Assembly: GCA_017993235.1 (NCBI GenBank)
Contig: JAGONC010000009.1
Location: 1 to 64,000 of the forward strand
Length of the DNA: 64,000 nt
Origin: Lentimicrobiaceae bacterium
Lineage (GTDB): Bacteria; Bacteroidota; Bacteroidia; Bacteroidales; JAGONC01
Direction: 5' to 3'
The notes beneath the pieces were generated by a model, which ran no database searches, was not told the DNA's origin, and was given only the letters and a program-made list of their open reading frames with translations. The translations under genes were made by a program, and so were the position numbers. This document shows, one piece after another, positions 60,854 through 64,000 of this stretch; position 1 is the first letter of the stretch, and each line of letters starts with the position of its first letter.

Positions 60854-62380
60854 ATGAAACCATATTATATCACCGGTAATCATCTGACCATAGAAGATAT
60901 CATCAACGTGGCCCGTCTGGGCCAGAAAGTAGAGCTCCATCCGGAGGCAAAAGAACGGATCAAAAAATGCCGTACCATGGTTGAGCGAAAGATCGAGGCG
61001 GGAGAGATCATGTACGGGATCAATACGGGAATTGGCGAGTTTTCGGAGGTGGTTCTTACCGACGAACAGGTGAGCCAGTTCCAGCGTTATCTTATTTATA
61101 ACCACGCGGCGGGTATTGGCGATCCTGCTCCGCTGGAGCATATCCGGGCAGCGATGCTGTCGCGTGCCAATGTTCATGCGAAAGGCCATTCGGGGTGCCG
61201 CCTGGAAATAACCCAGACCCTGGTGGACATGCTCAATAAGGGGGTTACCCCCCATGTCTGTCAGAAGGGTTCGGTGGGAGCGTGCGGTGACCTGGCCCCG
61301 ATGTCGCAGATCGCCCTGCTGATGATGGGCGAGGGAAAAGCTTACTACAAGGGGGAGCTCCTCGAAGGGAAAGAAGCCCTGAGCAGGGCCGGTATCCCGA
61401 TACCCGGACTAAAAGCGCGGGATGGTCTGGCAGCGATCAATGGATCCAACCTGCTGACGTCCATGAGTGCAATTTTTCTTTATGATGCCAACCGGTGGCT
61501 GAAGCAGGCAGAAATCGCTGCAGCCATGTCACTGGAAGCCCTGAAGGCCAATATGAAACCGTATCTGCCCAAACTGCATGAAGCAAGGGGATTCTCCGGT
61601 GCGATCCGGTCGGCCCGTGCCATCCGGAAAGTGGTCGAAAACGGGGATCTGGCAGAAAATCGTATCAAATGCAAGGTGCAGGATGCGTATTCGATGCGCT
61701 CCACCCCGCAGGTGATCGGTGCTGCTCATGATGCACTGGCCTTTGCACGAAGCCAGGTCGAAACCGAACTGAATGGTGTGGGCGATAATCCGATCTTCTT
61801 TCCGGAAGAAAACCTGCAACTGTCGGGGGCCAATTTCCAGGGGAGCCCGGTGGCACTGCCCATGGATATGGCAGGAGCAGCCATCACCATGGTGTGCGTA
61901 CTGTCGGAAAGAAGGATGAACCGCCTGAACAATCCTGCCCTGAGCGTAGGTTTGCCGGCATTTCTAACCCGGGGGGCCGGGATGTTCTCGGGATTGATGC
62001 TCAGTCAATACACGGCTGATATGCAGATCGTTGAGCAACGCATCCTTTCCATGCCTGCCTCCATTCAATCCATCCCTGCCGCCGCCGACCAGGAAGATTT
62101 TGTATCCATGGGAATGAATACTGCCCTGAAAAATTTCCAGATCCTCGACAATGCATACGGAATCCTGGGGATTGAACTGATGGCCGCAGCCCAGGCTCTC
62201 GACTTCAGGGAATACCAGTTTGGCACGGGAACAACGAAAGCCAAAGAGGTGATCCGCAGGCACGTAGCATTCCTGGATGTTGACCGACCACTTTATCCCG
62301 ACCATAATACCATGAAATCACTGGTACAATCCTGTGAGATCCTGGAAGAGGTCGAAAAGGCCATCGGAAGCCTGGAATAA
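60854..62380 (+). CDS. MIO-type aromatic amino acid ammonia-lyase (HutH-like) with Ala-Cys-Gly triad
   Basis: 508 residues, the normal length for histidine/tyrosine ammonia-lyases. GINTGIGEFSEVVLTDEQ, YNHAAGIGDP (His about 83 region as in HutH) and GHSGCRLEITQTLVDMLN lead to KGSVGACGDLAPMSQ. The residues that cyclise to the MIO cofactor are Ala143-Cys144-Gly145, whereas the family norm is Ala-Ser-Gly. Further family blocks: QDAYSMRSTPQVIGA, NPIFFP, SGANFQGSPVALPMDM, and QSIPAAADQEDFVSMG. It could be a histidine or tyrosine ammonia-lyase, or an aminomutase; no hut genes or pigment cluster are adjacent. Cytoplasmic. Confidence 0.85.
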   Translation: MKPYYITGNHLTIEDIINVARLGQKVELHPEAKERIKKCRTMVERKIEAGEIMYGINTGIGEFSEVVLTDEQVSQFQRYLIYNHAAGIGDPAPLEHIRAAMLSRANVHAKGHSGCRLEITQTLVDMLNKGVTPHVCQKGSVGACGDLAPMSQIALLMMGEGKAYYKGELLEGKEALSRAGIPIPGLKARDGLAAINGSNLLTSMSAIFLYDANRWLKQAEIAAAMSLEALKANMKPYLPKLHEARGFSGAIRSARAIRKVVENGDLAENRIKCKVQDAYSMRSTPQVIGAAHDALAFARSQVETELNGVGDNPIFFPEENLQLSGANFQGSPVALPMDMAGAAITMVCVLSERRMNRLNNPALSVGLPAFLTRGAGMFSGLMLSQYTADMQIVEQRILSMPASIQSIPAAADQEDFVSMGMNTALKNFQILDNAYGILGIELMAAAQALDFREYQFGTGTTKAKEVIRRHVAFLDVDRPLYPDHNTMKSLVQSCEILEEVEKAIGSLE

Positions 62381-62589
62381 TGAACAGAAATATAATTTTC
62401 GTTAATTTTTGTTAAATAATTTTTGGTAGAACAAAGTTTTCTTTATAATTTGGCTGTCGTTTATAAAAAATTTTCTTAAAAACAAGATTATCAAAAACGA
62501 ACCAGTTAAATTCTTTTATGCCCAATTAATTGAGAATAAGTAATATCGAATAATTTCTGCAATTTAGTGCTAACCTAAAACTATTGATT
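62381..62589. other. AT-rich leader of the susC-like gene
   Basis: This 209-bp gap is very AT-rich with runs such as GTTAATTTTTGTTAAATAAT. Several near matches to TAnnTTTG occur with the wrong spacing (for example TAATTTTTG), but none is exact. It may hold the promoter of the SusC-like gene. No hairpin or ORF was noticed. Confidence 0.4.
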
Positions 62590-64000
62590 ATGAGAAAATT
62601 TACGATGTTGCTTGCTCTCCTAATATTTATTGGAGTGCAGGCATTGATGGCCCAAAAAACCATCACCGGTTCCATCACCAGCGCTTCGGACGGTACTCCG
62701 ATCCCTGGTGCGACGATCCTGGTGAAAGGTACTACCATTGGGACAACGACGAACGAGGATGGGCTTTACGAGCTGTCGGTACCCAACGACGCCCGTTTCC
62801 TTGTCTTCCAGTTTGTCGGTATGATCACTCAGGAAGTTGAAATCGGCAATCAGAACGTCATCAACGTAGTTCTGGAGTCAGATATTATGGACCTGGAAGG
62901 AGTGGTCGTCACCGCCCTGGGGATCACACGTGAGAAAAAAGCGCTTGGATATTCCGTGCAGGATGTGAAGGGAGACGATCTGGAAAAAGCCAAGGAAAAC
63001 AACATTGTGAACGCACTGTCCGGTAAAGTGGCCGGTGTACAGGTGGTGAGTGCCAGCGGTGCCGTGGGAGCATCTTCACGTATCGTGATCCGGGGGAACA
63101 GCTCCTTTGGTGAAAACCAGCCCCTGTTTGTGGTCGATGGGATTCCCATCTCCAACTACTCATCGGCTGTGGATCAGTATGGCGGGCAGGACTTTGGGAA
63201 TGCTGCCATGGACATTGATCCGGCCAACATTGAGTCGATGAGCGTTCTGAAAGGGGCCAATGCCGCCGCCCTGTACGGTTCCCGTGCAGCAAACGGTGTC
63301 ATCCTGATCACCACCAAATCTGCCCAGAAAGGCGCCTCCAAAGGTATCGGAGTGGCCTACACCACCTCCTATCAGTTCGAGAACGTTTCCTACCTCCCGT
63401 TGTATCAGAATGATTATGGCCAGGGCTACTACGGCGACGAATGGGCCTATTTTGAATCCACCGGGGCAACCTCCTTTGATCTGGCTTCCTACGAAGCCTG
63501 GGCCAGGGAAAATGCATTCTCCTATTACGATGGCAACTGGGGTGGCGTAAATGACGGGATTGACGAATCCTGGGGACCCAGACTGGATATTGGTCTGAAC
63601 GTTCCCCAATACGACAGCCCGCTGACCGATCCCAACGATCCCAACACGCGTACAGCAACTCCCTGGGTGTCGAATCCCGACAACGTGAAGGATTTCTTTG
63701 AAACCGGCCATACCTGGGACAACAACCTGGAACTCACCGGCGGTACGGATAAATCAGCTGCCCGTATGTCGCTGGGTTATCAGACAACCCGGGGCGCGAT
63801 CCCCAATACGGATCTGACCAAATATACCGTTAATTTCAGCGGTACGACGGAATTGTCCAAACGACTGACAGCCACCATGATCGCCACCTACGTACTCAAC
63901 GAAAGTGACAACATCCCGGGCGGCGGATACGATGAAAACAACATCATGCAGTCGCTGGGCTCCTGGTTTGGCCGTCAGGTCAATATGGAAACGCTGAAGG
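62590..64000 (+). CDS. SusC/RagA-type TonB-linked outer membrane receptor (partial, 3' end outside)
   Basis: Open from ATG 62590 to the window edge, about 470 codons. It starts MRKFTMLLALLIFIGVQALM with a signal peptide ending in MAQ. Residues about 22-105 are the CarboxypepD_reg-like N-terminal domain (TITGSITSASDGTPIPGATI, GTTTNEDGLYELSV). The plug domain contains GVVVTALGITREKKALGYSV, ALSGKVAGVQVV, PLFVVDGIPI, and GANAAALYGSRAANGVILIT, the SusC/RagA signature. Barrel strands follow. The protein normally pairs with a SusD lipoprotein that captures glycans or peptides at the surface; the susD gene would be expected just beyond 64000. Confidence 0.95.
   Translation, partial: MRKFTMLLALLIFIGVQALMAQKTITGSITSASDGTPIPGATILVKGTTIGTTTNEDGLYELSVPNDARFLVFQFVGMITQEVEIGNQNVINVVLESDIMDLEGVVVTALGITREKKALGYSVQDVKGDDLEKAKENNIVNALSGKVAGVQVVSASGAVGASSRIVIRGNSSFGENQPLFVVDGIPISNYSSAVDQYGGQDFGNAAMDIDPANIESMSVLKGANAAALYGSRAANGVILITTKSAQKGASKGIGVAYTTSYQFENVSYLPLYQNDYGQGYYGDEWAYFESTGATSFDLASYEAWARENAFSYYDGNWGGVNDGIDESWGPRLDIGLNVPQYDSPLTDPNDPNTRTATPWVSNPDNVKDFFETGHTWDNNLELTGGTDKSAARMSLGYQTTRGAIPNTDLTKYTVNFSGTTELSKRLTATMIATYVLNESDNIPGGGYDENNIMQSLGSWFGRQVNMETLK

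Overview
The window reads as a chromosome segment of an anaerobic or facultative member of the Bacteroidota. The evidence is a SusC/RagA TonB-linked receptor at the right edge, two secreted proteins with type IX (Por) C-terminal sorting domains, a gliding-type GldF/GldG ABC protein, a GldN-like lipoprotein, DUF4340 and DUF4136 proteins, near-absence of Shine-Dalgarno sites, and repeated upstream matches to the Bacteroidota -7 element TAnnTTTG. No rRNA, tRNA, transposase, prophage or CRISPR array was seen.

Layout. (1) 1-9039: a tandem repeat, cinA, a nucleoside phosphorylase, purC, phoH, a SAM hydroxide adenosyltransferase, a fused GldF-GldG protein and a DUF4340 protein. (2) 9150-22826, module A: a NuoE-like protein with a zinc-ribbon tail, a NuoF-GltD fusion, a NuoG-N-terminus/HoxU-like Fe-S protein, an FMN glutamate-synthase-like protein, a 1175-residue GAF-REC-REC-PEP-synthase-ATP-grasp protein, a double zinc-ribbon protein, and an NfnA/NfnB pair whose NfnB carries the same zinc ribbon. 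(3) 22831-28800 (minus): a cluster that fits 3-keto-glycoside metabolism (three Gfo/Idh/MocA proteins, a TIM-barrel isomerase, a DUF1080 protein), then DoxX. (4) 29587-39323, module B: NuoE, NuoF with two ferredoxin clusters, a 1245-residue 2Fe2S-GltD-4Fe4S-molybdopterin-fold protein lacking the Mo-binding cysteine, a DUF4136 lipoprotein, and a second REC-REC-PEP-synthase-like protein. (5) 39374-50333: housekeeping and envelope genes (gluzincin/beta-barrel protein, holin-like protein, PNPOx-like protein, PAP2 phosphatase, obg, adk, hpt, purE, M16 peptidase, GldN-like lipoprotein, pyruvate-kinase-like protein). (6) 50390-54567: two tandem T9SS cargo paralogues. (7) 54862-64000: LptF/G permease, two glycosyltransferases, DUF4870, hisS, a MIO-type aromatic amino acid lyase with an unusual Ala-Cys-Gly triad, and the start of a susC gene.

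The most interesting content is the pair of modules A and B. They reuse the same parts (NuoE, NuoF, 2Fe-2S/4Fe-4S carriers, GltD/NfnB flavoprotein domains) in different fusions. Neither contains a recognisable hydrogenase or formate dehydrogenase active site. Each includes a large protein that joins response-regulator-like domains to the ATP-grasp half of PEP synthase and a conserved, unassigned C-terminal domain. Module A adds a repeated eight-cysteine zinc-ribbon-like domain in three proteins. My inference is a pair of soluble NAD(P)H/ferredoxin electron-exchange complexes with an attached signalling or regulatory ATP-binding protein.

The second theme is repeats. Intergenic spaces hold several short repeat families: a hairpin family with compensating stem changes, a CAGTCAG/A heptad, GGCCTACGGCC palindromes, CTCTGTG blocks and CCAAATTCC blocks. 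They have run into the ends of reading frames, and one lies in frame between the GldF and GldG halves.
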